Shown: positions 1 through 6,418, numbered from the stretch's first letter. The stretch is 6,971 nucleotides of DNA from Chloroflexota bacterium (GCA_030604285.1 JAUVWD010000040.1:1-6971); one strand, 5' to 3'. Translations and numbers: made by a program. The notes: a model not told the origin generated them from the sequence alone.

Positions 1-117
1 CAGCTTCGAACTCCAAAAGTAATAATGCAAGTTCAAAGGCTTGAAGAAGAGTCTGGGAACAGTCGACACTGATCCACCACGGTAGATTTCCTCTAGCGTT
101 TGCCTCGTGTCAGTCAT
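1..117 (-). CDS. Possible 5' part of a leftward gene, unrecognised, cut by the window edge
   Basis: Reading leftward from an ATG at 117-115, the frame stays open for 39 codons to the window edge. It gives a protein-like start (MTDTRQTLEEIYRGG) followed by an aromatic-rich stretch that includes PRLFFKPLNLHYYFW. I do not recognise the family. Support is weak: the nearest purine-rich site (AGGAG, complement of 132-136) lies 14 bases from the ATG, further than usual. The rightward promoter of the tRNA gene would also overlap the start codon. The rightward frame over the same bases is open from 1 to a TGA at 70-72 and is an alternative, namely the tail of an upstream gene. Both cannot easily be real. 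Confidence 0.3.
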   Translation of the reverse strand, partial: MTDTRQTLEEIYRGGSVSTVPRLFFKPLNLHYYFWSSKL

Positions 118-128
118 TGCATTATAAT
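100..128 (+). promoter_or_regulatory. Sigma-70-type promoter for the tRNA-Ser gene
   Basis: A perfect -10 hexamer TATAAT at 123-128 is preceded, with an ideal 17-base spacer, by TTGCCT at 100-105, which matches four of six bases of the -35 consensus. Transcription would start near 135 and give a leader of about 100 bases before the mature tRNA, to be removed by processing. The -10 lies in the palindrome ATTATAAT (121-128), but the leftward direction has no matching -35, so the rightward reading is preferred. Confidence 0.6.
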
Positions 129-235
129 GAGCTCCTAGGAAAGATGGAGCAGGATAGAAACAACCCGAACGTATGGCGTTCAGTAGTTTCAGGAGCTTCT
201 TTTGGTCTTTTCGTTGGGTCTGAGAGGCGAATAGG

Positions 236-327
236 GGAGGGATCGCATAGTGGCTTAGTGCGGCCGCCTGCTAAGCGGTTATCCCGAGAAATCGGGATCG
301 TGGGTTCGAATCCCACTCCCTCCGCCA
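236..327 (+). tRNA. tRNA-Ser (anticodon GCU)
   Basis: A complete class II tRNA can be folded by eye. The acceptor stem pairs GGAGGGA (236-242) with TCCCTCC (317-323), then come discriminator G324 and an encoded CCA (325-327). The D stem is GCA (245-247) with TGC (259-261). The anticodon stem GCCGC/GCGGT encloses the loop CTGCTAA, which gives anticodon GCT at 270-272 and decodes AGC and AGU serine codons. The long variable arm typical of serine tRNAs is TCCCGA (282-287) with TCGGGA (292-297) around a GAAA loop. The T arm is GTGGG/CCCAC around TTCGAAT. All stems pair, so the gene looks functional. Its own promoter lies about 100 bases upstream, and no clear terminator directly follows it. Confidence 0.97.
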
Positions 328-442
328 TAATCTCAGATTCTGTGCCTTTCCCCCAAGAGTCCTACGAGCAGTAGTTCGCAGAGCTAGCAGCGTTTCAACA
401 ATTACGTAGTCCAGGGATGCTGCGAGCCCAGATTCGTGGAGT

Positions 443-458
443 CGTCCCGTGACGTTTT
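443..458 (+). terminator. Weak candidate terminator between the tRNA gene and the operon
   Basis: CGTC (443-446) can pair with GACG (451-454) around a CCGT loop, and four T residues follow at once (455-458). The stem has only four pairs, which is poor for an intrinsic terminator. It is listed because the 192 bases from 328 to 519 contain no gene and this is the only hairpin-plus-T arrangement seen there. Confidence 0.2.
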
Positions 459-496
459 CTGTGTCTCCCTTGGGTGTTAGTTTGGCCGGTCTCCGT

Positions 497-525
497 TTTC
501 CTAAATCACATAGTTCAAGTATAAT
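497..525 (+). promoter_or_regulatory. Probable promoter of the SDR-miaB-yajC-nadABC operon
   Basis: A perfect TATAAT at 520-525 lies 23 bases before the SDR start codon. The best -35 at standard spacing is TTTCCT (497-502), with a 17-base spacer and only three of six consensus bases, so the promoter may be moderate or need an activator. Transcription near 532 would give a leader of about 17 bases holding only the Shine-Dalgarno site, which leaves no room for a riboswitch or attenuator. No operator palindrome was recognised around it. Confidence 0.55.
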
Positions 526-548
526 GAGAAAAACTTGGGAGGTGACTA

Positions 549-1316
549 ATGGTTTTTACTTCATTTGGGTTAACGGGTAAGGTGGCCATTGTGACTGGTG
601 CTGGCCGAGGAATTGGTAAAGCTATAGCTTTGGGCTTTGCTGATGCTGGAGCCGATCTAGTGGTTGCTGCTCGCACTGCTAGTGATATTGAGGCCACTGC
701 GGCTGAAATTGCTGCCAAAGGAAGGAAAGCTCTAGCTGTGCCTACTGATGTGCGCCAAAGCGATCAGGTAGATAACTTGGTGGACAAAGCCGTAGCGCAG
801 TTTGGAAGGATCGATATTTTGGTCAATAATGCTGGCGGCTATTTCGTAGCGTCCACAATGGAATTAAGCGAAGGCGGCTGGGACGCGATCATCCGTGAGA
901 ACTTGAAGAGCGTATTCTTGTGCTCTAAAGCAGCTGCTAAAGTGATGATGGAGCAAAAGAAAGGAAGCATCATAAACATAGCCTCAGTGGTCGGATTCAG
1001 GGCTTATTCCAGCAATGCTGCCTATGCAGCTGCTAAAGCGGGGATTGTCAGCTTTACTAAGACGCTGGCAGCAGATTTGGCTCCCCATAATATCCGGGTT
1101 AACGCTATCGCTCCCGGCTTTATTGCAACTCCAGGGAGTCTGCAATTGCTGGAGGTTGATGAGGGGCTGAAGGCAATGGTTGATCGTATCCCGTTAGGTC
1201 GCCTTGGGCAGCCCGAAGAAGTGGCGCAAGGAGTTATCTATTTAGCCTCCGATGCTTCGTCTTATGTTACCGGCCAGACTGTGCTTATTGATGGCGGTGT
1301 GGCAAGCATACTTTAG
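549..1316 (+). CDS. SDR-family oxidoreductase (FabG/glucose dehydrogenase-like)
   Basis: This 255-residue protein is a classical short-chain dehydrogenase/reductase of normal length, and the whole chain is one Rossmann-fold domain. The cofactor motif TGAGRGIG is at residues 16-23 and NNAG is at 93-96. The catalytic set is Asn118, Ser146, Tyr159 and Lys163 (YAAAK). The C-terminal GQTVLIDGG is typical of the FabG-like branch. Arg42 at the end of the second strand (VVAAR) favours NADPH over NADH, which is an inference. The substrate cannot be told from sequence: 3-oxoacyl-ACP reductase, a sugar dehydrogenase or another alcohol/ketone enzyme are all possible, and there are no fatty-acid genes alongside to support FabG. 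The ATG has an excellent Shine-Dalgarno site, GGGAGGTGA at 537-545. It is the first gene of the operon, and its stop codon is 12 bases before miaB. Confidence 0.93.
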   Translation: MVFTSFGLTGKVAIVTGAGRGIGKAIALGFADAGADLVVAARTASDIEATAAEIAAKGRKALAVPTDVRQSDQVDNLVDKAVAQFGRIDILVNNAGGYFVASTMELSEGGWDAIIRENLKSVFLCSKAAAKVMMEQKKGSIINIASVVGFRAYSSNAAYAAAKAGIVSFTKTLAADLAPHNIRVNAIAPGFIATPGSLQLLEVDEGLKAMVDRIPLGRLGQPEEVAQGVIYLASDASSYVTGQTVLIDGGVASIL

Positions 1317-1328
1317 CGAAAAGCAACT

Positions 1329-2639
1329 ATGCAATGCTATCTTATCTGGACCATTGGCTGCCAGATGAATAAAGCGGAGTCGCAGCGGATAGCTGGCTAT
1401 TTAGACTCCACTGGCTACCAAGCTGTGAGATCCTTTCGAGAAGCTAGCCTGATAGTGCTTAATACTTGTGTGGTGAGGCAAAGCGCCGAGGACAAGGTTT
1501 TGGGCACGTTGGGCTTGTTGAAGGGCTTGAAAAAGGAACGCCGAAATCTTTCCATTTTGGTCACTGGCTGTTTCGTCAATTCTGGTATCGAGGGATTAAC
1601 AAAGCAATTCCCACAAGTTGATTTCTTCTTTAGGCCGGGAGCTTATTCCGAGTTGATTGGTTGGATTGAAAGCCAGGACATTTCTGGTGCAGGACAAACG
1701 ATGAATCTTCCTGTGCATTCCTCGCCTTGCGCTCTCGTTCCTATCATGCAAGGCTGTGATAATTTCTGCTCCTACTGTATTGTCCCATATCGGAGAGGCA
1801 GGGAGGTGAGCCGCCCATTGGAAGAGATAGTGCATGAAGTGGAGGGGTTGGTGAAGGGAGGGGCGAAACAGGTGACTTTGCTGGGGCAAAATGTTGACTC
1901 TTATGGACATGATTTGCCTGAGCAACCGGGTCTGGCTGATTTGCTAGCCAGGCTAAACAGTATGAATGGCTTGGCCAGACTTCGCTTCTTAACGAACCAT
2001 CCTAAGGATATGAATCCAAAGCTCATTGAAGCCGTGGCTTCCCTGGAAAAGGTCTGTGAGCATCTAGAGCTACCCGTGCAGGCGGGCGACAATGATATAT
2101 TAAAGGCTATGAGGCGAGGGTATACTGTGGAGCAATATCGCGAGCTTGTTCATGCTGCCAGGCGTCGTATTCCTCGAATATCTTTGAGCACCGATGTAAT
2201 TGTTGGCTTTCCTGGAGAAACCGAGGAGCAATTTGAAAATACCCGCTCTCTACTTGAAGAAATGAAGTTCGACGTTGTTCACGTGGCTGCCTACTGTCCT
2301 CGTCCCGGCACAATTGCCTGGCGAGAATACCAGGACGATATCGCCAGGGAAGTTAAAAGGGAGAGGCGTAGTAAGGTGGAACAGCTTCAAGCCGCTATAG
2401 CTGGCGGGATAAACTCGCAGCTTTGCGGCATGCCAGTGGAAGTGCTGGTGGAGGGTAGGAAGAAAGGAAAATGGTTCGGGCGCAGTAGAAGCGACAAGCT
2501 GGTTTTCTTTGAAGATGATATTGACCGCCTTGGTCAACTAGTCAAAGTTAGAATTGAGAAAACCAGCCCTTGGGCGCTACAGGGTGAGATCGATGATGAT
2601 AATTACCCAGAAAGGAGGAACGTAAATGGAACAGCTTGA
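1329..2639 (+). CDS. miaB: tRNA-2-methylthio-N6-dimethylallyladenosine synthase MiaB
   Basis: This 436-residue radical-SAM methylthiotransferase adds a methylthio group to i6A at position 37 of tRNAs that read U-starting codons, using two [4Fe-4S] clusters. Domains in order are the N-terminal UPF0004 domain with Cys11 (TIGCQMN), Cys47 (NTC) and Cys81 (TGC); the radical-SAM core with CX3CX2C at Cys143, Cys147 and Cys150; and a C-terminal TRAM-type RNA-binding region from about residue 365. The segments QMNKAES, GQNVDSYG, NHPKDM and STDVIVGFPGETEEQF point to the MiaB clade rather than RimO or MtaB. The ATG has no good Shine-Dalgarno site (only GAAAAG at 1318-1323). The upstream in-frame triplets lead straight to the SDR stop, so translation probably depends on coupling to the SDR gene. 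The last 14 bases overlap yajC. The tRNA-Ser in this window reads AGC/AGU and is not an expected substrate. Confidence 0.93.
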   Translation: MQCYLIWTIGCQMNKAESQRIAGYLDSTGYQAVRSFREASLIVLNTCVVRQSAEDKVLGTLGLLKGLKKERRNLSILVTGCFVNSGIEGLTKQFPQVDFFFRPGAYSELIGWIESQDISGAGQTMNLPVHSSPCALVPIMQGCDNFCSYCIVPYRRGREVSRPLEEIVHEVEGLVKGGAKQVTLLGQNVDSYGHDLPEQPGLADLLARLNSMNGLARLRFLTNHPKDMNPKLIEAVASLEKVCEHLELPVQAGDNDILKAMRRGYTVEQYRELVHAARRRIPRISLSTDVIVGFPGETEEQFENTRSLLEEMKFDVVHVAAYCPRPGTIAWREYQDDIAREVKRERRSKVEQLQAAIAGGINSQLCGMPVEVLVEGRKKGKWFGRSRSDKLVFFEDDIDRLGQLVKVRIEKTSPWALQGEIDDDNYPERRNVNGTA

Positions 2640-2898
2640 AGGCCTAGCGCCGATGATTCTCTTCCTGGTCTTGATGGTTGCAGCGATCTATTTTCTTATG
2701 ATAAGACCGCAGCGTAAGAGACAGAAAGAGCAGCAAGAACTACTGGAGAGAATCAGGTCTGGAGAGAAGGTGATTACCTCGAGCGGAATCTATGGGCAAG
2801 TTGAAAGCGTCAGCGAGGATACTGTAGTTCTGAAGGTTGAATCGGGGGCAACAATCAGGGTGGCCAAAAGTAGTGTAGTTGCCAAACAAGTGAAGTAG
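2626..2898 (+). CDS. yajC: Sec translocase accessory subunit YajC
   Basis: This 90-residue protein has the standard YajC layout. A short N-terminus is followed by one hydrophobic membrane segment at about residues 9-26, then the diagnostic IRPQRKRQKEQQ stretch at the membrane face (26-37). A small cytoplasmic beta-rich domain follows with GEKVITSSGIYGQV and VLKVESGATIRV. YajC binds the SecDF-SecYEG membrane complex and is usually dispensable. The ATG lies inside the end of miaB, with AAAGGAGG at 2611-2618 and a 7-base spacer, so initiation should be efficient. It is usually encoded near secD/secF, tgt or queA; here it sits between miaB and nadA with no sec genes in view. The function is called from the family, not from the context. 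Confidence 0.92.
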   Translation: MEQLEGLAPMILFLVLMVAAIYFLMIRPQRKRQKEQQELLERIRSGEKVITSSGIYGQVESVSEDTVVLKVESGATIRVAKSSVVAKQVK

Positions 2899-2928
2899 AT
2901 TTGTCTGGAATCACTACGGGCAGGTAGC

Positions 2929-3861
2929 TTGGATTCGGCAGCAGGCATAGGTGAGCAAGCTCAAGAAGCCAAAGAAAAGATAGCTAAGCTAAGAGAGGAG
3001 CTTAACGCGATCATCCTGGCTCACAACTATCAGCGCCTCGAGGTTCAGGAGCTTGCTGACTTTACTGGCGATTCTCTGGAGCTGGCGCGGAAGTGCGTTG
3101 GAACCAAAGCAGAGGTGATTGTGTTCTGCGGCGTTCGCTTTATGGCGGAAACGGCAGCCATTCTTAATCCCACTTCTACAGTGCTTTTGTCTCACCATGA
3201 CGCTGGCTGTCCTTTGGCGGATATGATCGATGTTGAGAGTCTAAGGCAGTGGAAACGGAAATATCCTCAGGCTACCGTCGTGGCTTATGTGAATACTACG
3301 GCGGCGATCAAGGCGGAAAGCGATATTTGCTGTACTTCGGCCAACGGAGTGAAGATAGTAGAGGCTGTACCCAGCGAGGAAATTCTCTTCGTCCCTGACC
3401 AAAACTTGGGCCATTATGTTTCCACCAAAACTAGTAAGAGAGTGATTCTCTATCCCGGTTACTGTAGCGTTCACGCTAACGTAATTGCTGAAGAGGTTAG
3501 GCTGGCTAGGCAGCGCTATCCTCAAGCCAAAGTCCTGGTTCACCCCGAATGTCGAGCCGAGGTAATAGACCTAGCTGATGCTGCTCTTAGTACCTCGCAG
3601 ATGCTTCGCCATGCCGAACAGAGCAACCACAAAACCTTCCTCATTGGCACGGAGGAGGGGATATTGCATCCCTTGAGGAAGGAGAATCAGGAGAAGGAAT
3701 TCCATCTCATCTCCGATAAGCTGCTATGTGCCGACATGAAGAAAACTACCCTGGAGATACTTGGCGAGACCATGGAAGCGAGAAATAATGTAGTCACTAT
3801 TCCCGAGGAAATAAGGGCAAAGGCCAAGCAAGCTATTGATAGGATGCTTGAAATAGCTTGA
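2929..3861 (+). CDS. nadA: Quinolinate synthase NadA, [4Fe-4S] enzyme
   Basis: NadA condenses iminoaspartate from NadB with dihydroxyacetone phosphate to make quinolinate. The 310-residue length fits the compact NadA type. Visible family motifs are ILAHNYQ (29-35), DFTGDSLELA (44-53), MAETAAILNP (72-81), CCTSANG (134-140), PDQNLG (156-161), HPEC (205-208) and STSQM (221-225). Three cysteine sites at the expected places would bind the oxygen-sensitive cluster: Cys134/135, Cys208 and Cys267 (LLCADMKKTTLE). The final site reads CADMK where CPNMK is common, a mild change that keeps the cysteine. The start is TTG at 2929. There is no ATG or GTG in frame between the yajC stop and the conserved core, and only a weak site (CAGGT, 2921-2925) precedes it. 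The gene follows yajC by 30 bases and precedes nadB by 9. Confidence 0.95.
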   Translation: MDSAAGIGEQAQEAKEKIAKLREELNAIILAHNYQRLEVQELADFTGDSLELARKCVGTKAEVIVFCGVRFMAETAAILNPTSTVLLSHHDAGCPLADMIDVESLRQWKRKYPQATVVAYVNTTAAIKAESDICCTSANGVKIVEAVPSEEILFVPDQNLGHYVSTKTSKRVILYPGYCSVHANVIAEEVRLARQRYPQAKVLVHPECRAEVIDLADAALSTSQMLRHAEQSNHKTFLIGTEEGILHPLRKENQEKEFHLISDKLLCADMKKTTLEILGETMEARNNVVTIPEEIRAKAKQAIDRMLEIA

Positions 3862-3870
3862 GGGGAGGAG
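3862..3870 (+). promoter_or_regulatory. Ribosome binding site of nadB, unusually close to the ATG
   Basis: GGGGAGGAG directly abuts the nadB ATG. The GGAGG core (3864-3868) is only two bases from the start, much tighter than the 5-9 bases usual here. The register GGAG (3867-3870) touches the ATG. No other start fits: the frame upstream hits the nadA stop, and the first residues already form the FAD-binding strand. The nadA stop TGA lies just before the site, so reinitiation by ribosomes finishing nadA is plausible. Confidence 0.6.
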
Positions 3871-5478
3871 ATGAGCTATTACGACTACATCATAATTGGC
3901 AGTGGCATTGCTGGTCTCTATATCGCTTTGCTTGCCATAGAACGAGGCAGCGTTCTTATCTTGACCAAAGGAAGCATAGATGATTGCAACACTAAGTATG
4001 CTCAAGGTGGTATCGCTGCCCCCATAGGGAAAGGCGATTCCCCTGAGTCTCACTTTGAAGATACCATGGCTGCCGGAGGCGGCTTATGCGATGCTGAGGC
4101 AGTGCGCATTCTGGTGAATGAAGCTGCCGAATGTATTACCGATCTAATTGGACTTGGTGTTCCGTTTGATACCTTGAATGGCGAGATTACTTTGACTAGA
4201 GAAGCAGCCCATAGCGTTCCACGAGTTATCCACGCTGGTGGGGACGCTACCGGCGAGCATATCGAGGTCACCTTGAGTCAGCAGGTGCGCTCCAGTCCGA
4301 TTGAGGTTTTGGAGCATTGCTTGGCTACTGAGATTTTGGTTGAGAACGACAAGGTAAAAGGGGTGAAGGCGCTTGATTGCCGAGCCGGGTCAATGGAAGA
4401 ATACAGCTGCCGATTCCTTATTCTAGCTACCGGAGGCGTTGGCCGGTTGTTCAAGTACACAACTAACTCCGATGTAGTTACTGGGGATGGCATCGCTCTG
4501 GCCTTTGAGGCTGGTGCTGAAATCTGTGATATGGAATTCTTCCAGTTCCATCCCACTGTTCTTCGTCTGCCCGGAGTAGCACCTTTCCTCATCACTGAGG
4601 CGGTAAGGGGAGAGGGTGGCATACTGAGAAATGTGGAAGGCTACCGCTTCATGCCAGATTATGTTGCTGAAGCTGAGCTGGCACCAAGGGATATAGTAGC
4701 TCGCAGCATCGTCTACGAGATGAAGAAAACCCACAGCGATAGGGTTTTCTTAGATGTCACCCATTTGCCACCTAGGTTAATTACCACGCGTTTCCCCCAT
4801 ATCTATCGCTTTTGTCGGGAGCATGGCTTGGATATTGCTGAAGGGCTCATTCCAGTAGCCCCGGCGGCTCACTATCTCATGGGAGGAGTAAGTGTGAATG
4901 AGTGCGGTGAGACCAATATCTCGGGGCTGTTTGCTGCTGGCGAGACCGCTTGTACCAGGGTACATGGCGCTAACAGGCTGGCATCAAATTCGCTGCTTGA
5001 ATCAGTTGTTTTTGGCAAACGGGTAGTGGAGAGAACCGAGATGATTCAAAAACTGACTGTCACGGCTAGCGTGCCACAGCAATCTCGGAGATGTCCTTCC
5101 GAGGAGGAGCTGCAAGCAAGGCGCCGAGGCAGCGAAGAACCTTACTTCCTTCCTGAGCGTGAAATGTTACCCAGCGTGCCGGCCCCTAATCTGCCCGAAT
5201 TGCAGTCTCTTATGTGGGATAAGGTGGGGATTATTCGTTCCGGTGAAAGCTTGAGCGAGGCTGCAAGCATCTTGAGTTCTTGGCAACGGTTTCTGCTTCA
5301 ACCCATTGACCGCCCCTCCAGCGAACTGAATGACCTGGTGTTATGTGGCAGGATCATGACTGAGGCCGCCTTGCTTCGTGAGGAAAGTCGTGGTGCTCAT
5401 TTCCGTACCGATTTCCCCCACACTTTGCCAGAGTGGCAGCGTCACATTGTCTTTAGGAAAGACCATGGAGCCGAGTGA
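3871..5478 (+). CDS. nadB: L-aspartate oxidase NadB
   Basis: NadB is an FAD flavoprotein that oxidises L-aspartate to iminoaspartate, the first step of de novo NAD synthesis. In anaerobes fumarate rather than oxygen is the likely electron acceptor. The 535-residue length is normal. The dinucleotide fold is seen at IIIGSGIAGL (7-16), and further FAD contacts at AQGGIAA (44-50) and ATGGVGRLF (186-194). Active-site equivalents of the E. coli enzyme are present: His227 in FQFHPT, Arg273 in APRDIVAR, His334 in PVAPAAHYLMGGV and Arg369 in HGANRLASNSLLE. The TEAVRGEGG segment (242-250) and the C-terminal helical domain ending ESRGAHFRTDFP complete the fold. These features, with nadA and nadC on either side, separate it from succinate dehydrogenase and fumarate reductase flavoproteins. 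The last 14 bases overlap nadC. Confidence 0.96.
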   Translation: MSYYDYIIIGSGIAGLYIALLAIERGSVLILTKGSIDDCNTKYAQGGIAAPIGKGDSPESHFEDTMAAGGGLCDAEAVRILVNEAAECITDLIGLGVPFDTLNGEITLTREAAHSVPRVIHAGGDATGEHIEVTLSQQVRSSPIEVLEHCLATEILVENDKVKGVKALDCRAGSMEEYSCRFLILATGGVGRLFKYTTNSDVVTGDGIALAFEAGAEICDMEFFQFHPTVLRLPGVAPFLITEAVRGEGGILRNVEGYRFMPDYVAEAELAPRDIVARSIVYEMKKTHSDRVFLDVTHLPPRLITTRFPHIYRFCREHGLDIAEGLIPVAPAAHYLMGGVSVNECGETNISGLFAAGETACTRVHGANRLASNSLLESVVFGKRVVERTEMIQKLTVTASVPQQSRRCPSEEELQARRRGSEEPYFLPEREMLPSVPAPNLPELQSLMWDKVGIIRSGESLSEAASILSSWQRFLLQPIDRPSSELNDLVLCGRIMTEAALLREESRGAHFRTDFPHTLPEWQRHIVFRKDHGAE

Positions 5479-6418
5479 AGCTAGAGTTGAGGAGATTGTT
5501 GACCGGGCTTTAGCTGAAGATCTTGGCTGGGGTGATGTGACCACCGAAGCTCTAGTACCAGGTGACCATCGAGGGACTGGCTCTATCGTGGTGAAGGAAA
5601 AAGGTGTTTTGGCCGGAGTCGATATAGCTGAGAAAGTGTTTCGTAGAGTGGATCCGGAATCGAAGGTCGATGTTTTCCTGGGAGATGGGTCTAAGGTCAA
5701 ACCCGGGGATGTAGTGGCTAAGGTGGAAGGAAAAATTGCCAGCATTCTCAAGGCAGAGAGAGTGGCTCTGAATTTCCTGCAGCGGTTAAGCGGCATTGCC
5801 TCAGAGACAAATCGCTATGTGCAAGCTGTCGAAGGATTGCCAGTGCGCATCACGGATACGAGGAAGACTACACCAGGCTTGAGGTTGTTGGAGAAATATG
5901 CTGTCAGGGTTGGTGGTGGCGAAAACCACCGTATGAATCTGGGTGATGGCATACTCATCAAGGATAATCATTTGATAGCTCTTGATAGCCGTGGATTGAG
6001 TATTAAGGAGATCGTGGCCAAAGCTCGAGAGAATGCCCCTTTGTCATTGCGCGCTGCGCCCCCGTCGTCATTGCGAGGAGCCGAAGCTGCGAGGCGAAGC
6101 CGTGGCAGGCAGCGACGAAGCACCCTCGAAGCAAAGCAGACTCAAATTGAGGTGGAAGTAAGGAGTGTGCAGGAAGCTGTGGAAGCTGCTGAGGCTGGAG
6201 CTGACATTATCATGCTTGACAACATGAGCCTTGCCGATATGCGTCAAGCAGTAAAAGCTATTCAGGGTCGTGCTCTAATTGAAGCCTCCGGAGGAATCAC
6301 TCTGGACAAAGTCCAAGCAGTAGCTGAAACAGGCGTTGATTTCATTTCGGTTGGCGCCCTTACCCATTCAGCCAGGGCTTTGGATATTAGCCTAGAGTTG
6401 GAGATAGGCGATGAATAA
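5465..6418 (+). CDS. nadC: Nicotinate-nucleotide pyrophosphorylase NadC with an internal repeat-derived insertion
   Basis: NadC converts quinolinate and PRPP to nicotinate mononucleotide, CO2 and pyrophosphate, completing the NadB-NadA-NadC route. The ATG at 5465 gives 317 residues starting just before the family's N-terminus (VDRALAEDLGWGDVT). AGGAAAG at 5455-5461 is a suitable ribosome site. An upstream in-frame GTG at 5378 would add 29 residues unrelated to the family and was not chosen. Conserved segments are ERVALNFLQRLSGIA (98-112), TDTRKTTPGLR (130-140), KYAVRVGGGENHRMNL (144-159), IKDNH (165-169), IEVEV (228-232), IIMLDNM (248-254) and EASGGI (273-278). Substrate-binding Arg133, Lys134, His155 and Arg156 are kept. 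The protein is about 30 residues longer than usual because residues ~195-226, rich in Arg, Ala and Ser, separate IKDNH from IEVEV. All conserved parts lie outside the insertion, so the enzyme may well be active. Confidence 0.95.
   Translation: MEPSEARVEEIVDRALAEDLGWGDVTTEALVPGDHRGTGSIVVKEKGVLAGVDIAEKVFRRVDPESKVDVFLGDGSKVKPGDVVAKVEGKIASILKAERVALNFLQRLSGIASETNRYVQAVEGLPVRITDTRKTTPGLRLLEKYAVRVGGGENHRMNLGDGILIKDNHLIALDSRGLSIKEIVAKARENAPLSLRAAPPSSLRGAEAARRSRGRQRRSTLEAKQTQIEVEVRSVQEAVEAAEAGADIIMLDNMSLADMRQAVKAIQGRALIEASGGITLDKVQAVAETGVDFISVGALTHSARALDISLELEIGDE
6043..6136. repeat. Degenerate dispersed palindromic (REP/MITE-like) repeat inside nadC
   Basis: The block contains GTCATTGCGAGGAGC (6067-6081) and AGCGACGAAGCA (6111-6122). 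From memory these are the two ends of a common intergenic repeat of the form GTCATTGCGAG...GAAGC, seen in several anaerobic lineages. They are separated by a middle part that can form a small hairpin: CTGC (6087-6090) with GCAG (6105-6108), and GGC/GCC around GAA inside. A second GTCATTGCG at 6043-6051 lies exactly 24 bases earlier, followed by the near-palindrome GCGC-T-GCGC (6051-6059). The block adds no stop codon, and both copies read Ser-Leu-Arg in the nadC frame. The outer limits are approximate; protein comparison suggests foreign bases from about 6047 to 6142. Confidence 0.7.

Noticed and set aside
1..72. Rightward partial frame ending at TGA 70-72 as the tail of an upstream gene
   Set aside because: Only 23 codons, no recognisable motif, and in competition with the longer leftward frame over the same bases. 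It cannot be judged without the sequence to the left.
113..120. GTCATTGC upstream of the tRNA as a third copy of the nadC repeat
   Set aside because: Only eight bases match, and the GCGAG continuation that characterises the repeat is missing, so chance is likely.
117..374. Rightward 85-codon and leftward 68-codon open frames across the tRNA gene
   Set aside because: Both run through the complete tRNA-Ser gene, have no ribosome site and give translations driven by the tRNA stems; such frames over tRNA genes are often mis-annotated as proteins.
236..2639. Functional link between tRNA-Ser(GCU) and MiaB
   Set aside because: MiaB acts on i6A37 in tRNAs that read U-starting codons. The GCU tRNA reads AGC/AGU and would carry a different position-37 modification.
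5378..5464. Longer nadC starting at GTG 5378
   Set aside because: The extra 29 residues overlap the conserved end of nadB, resemble no NadC N-terminus, and a good ribosome site sits before ATG 5465.
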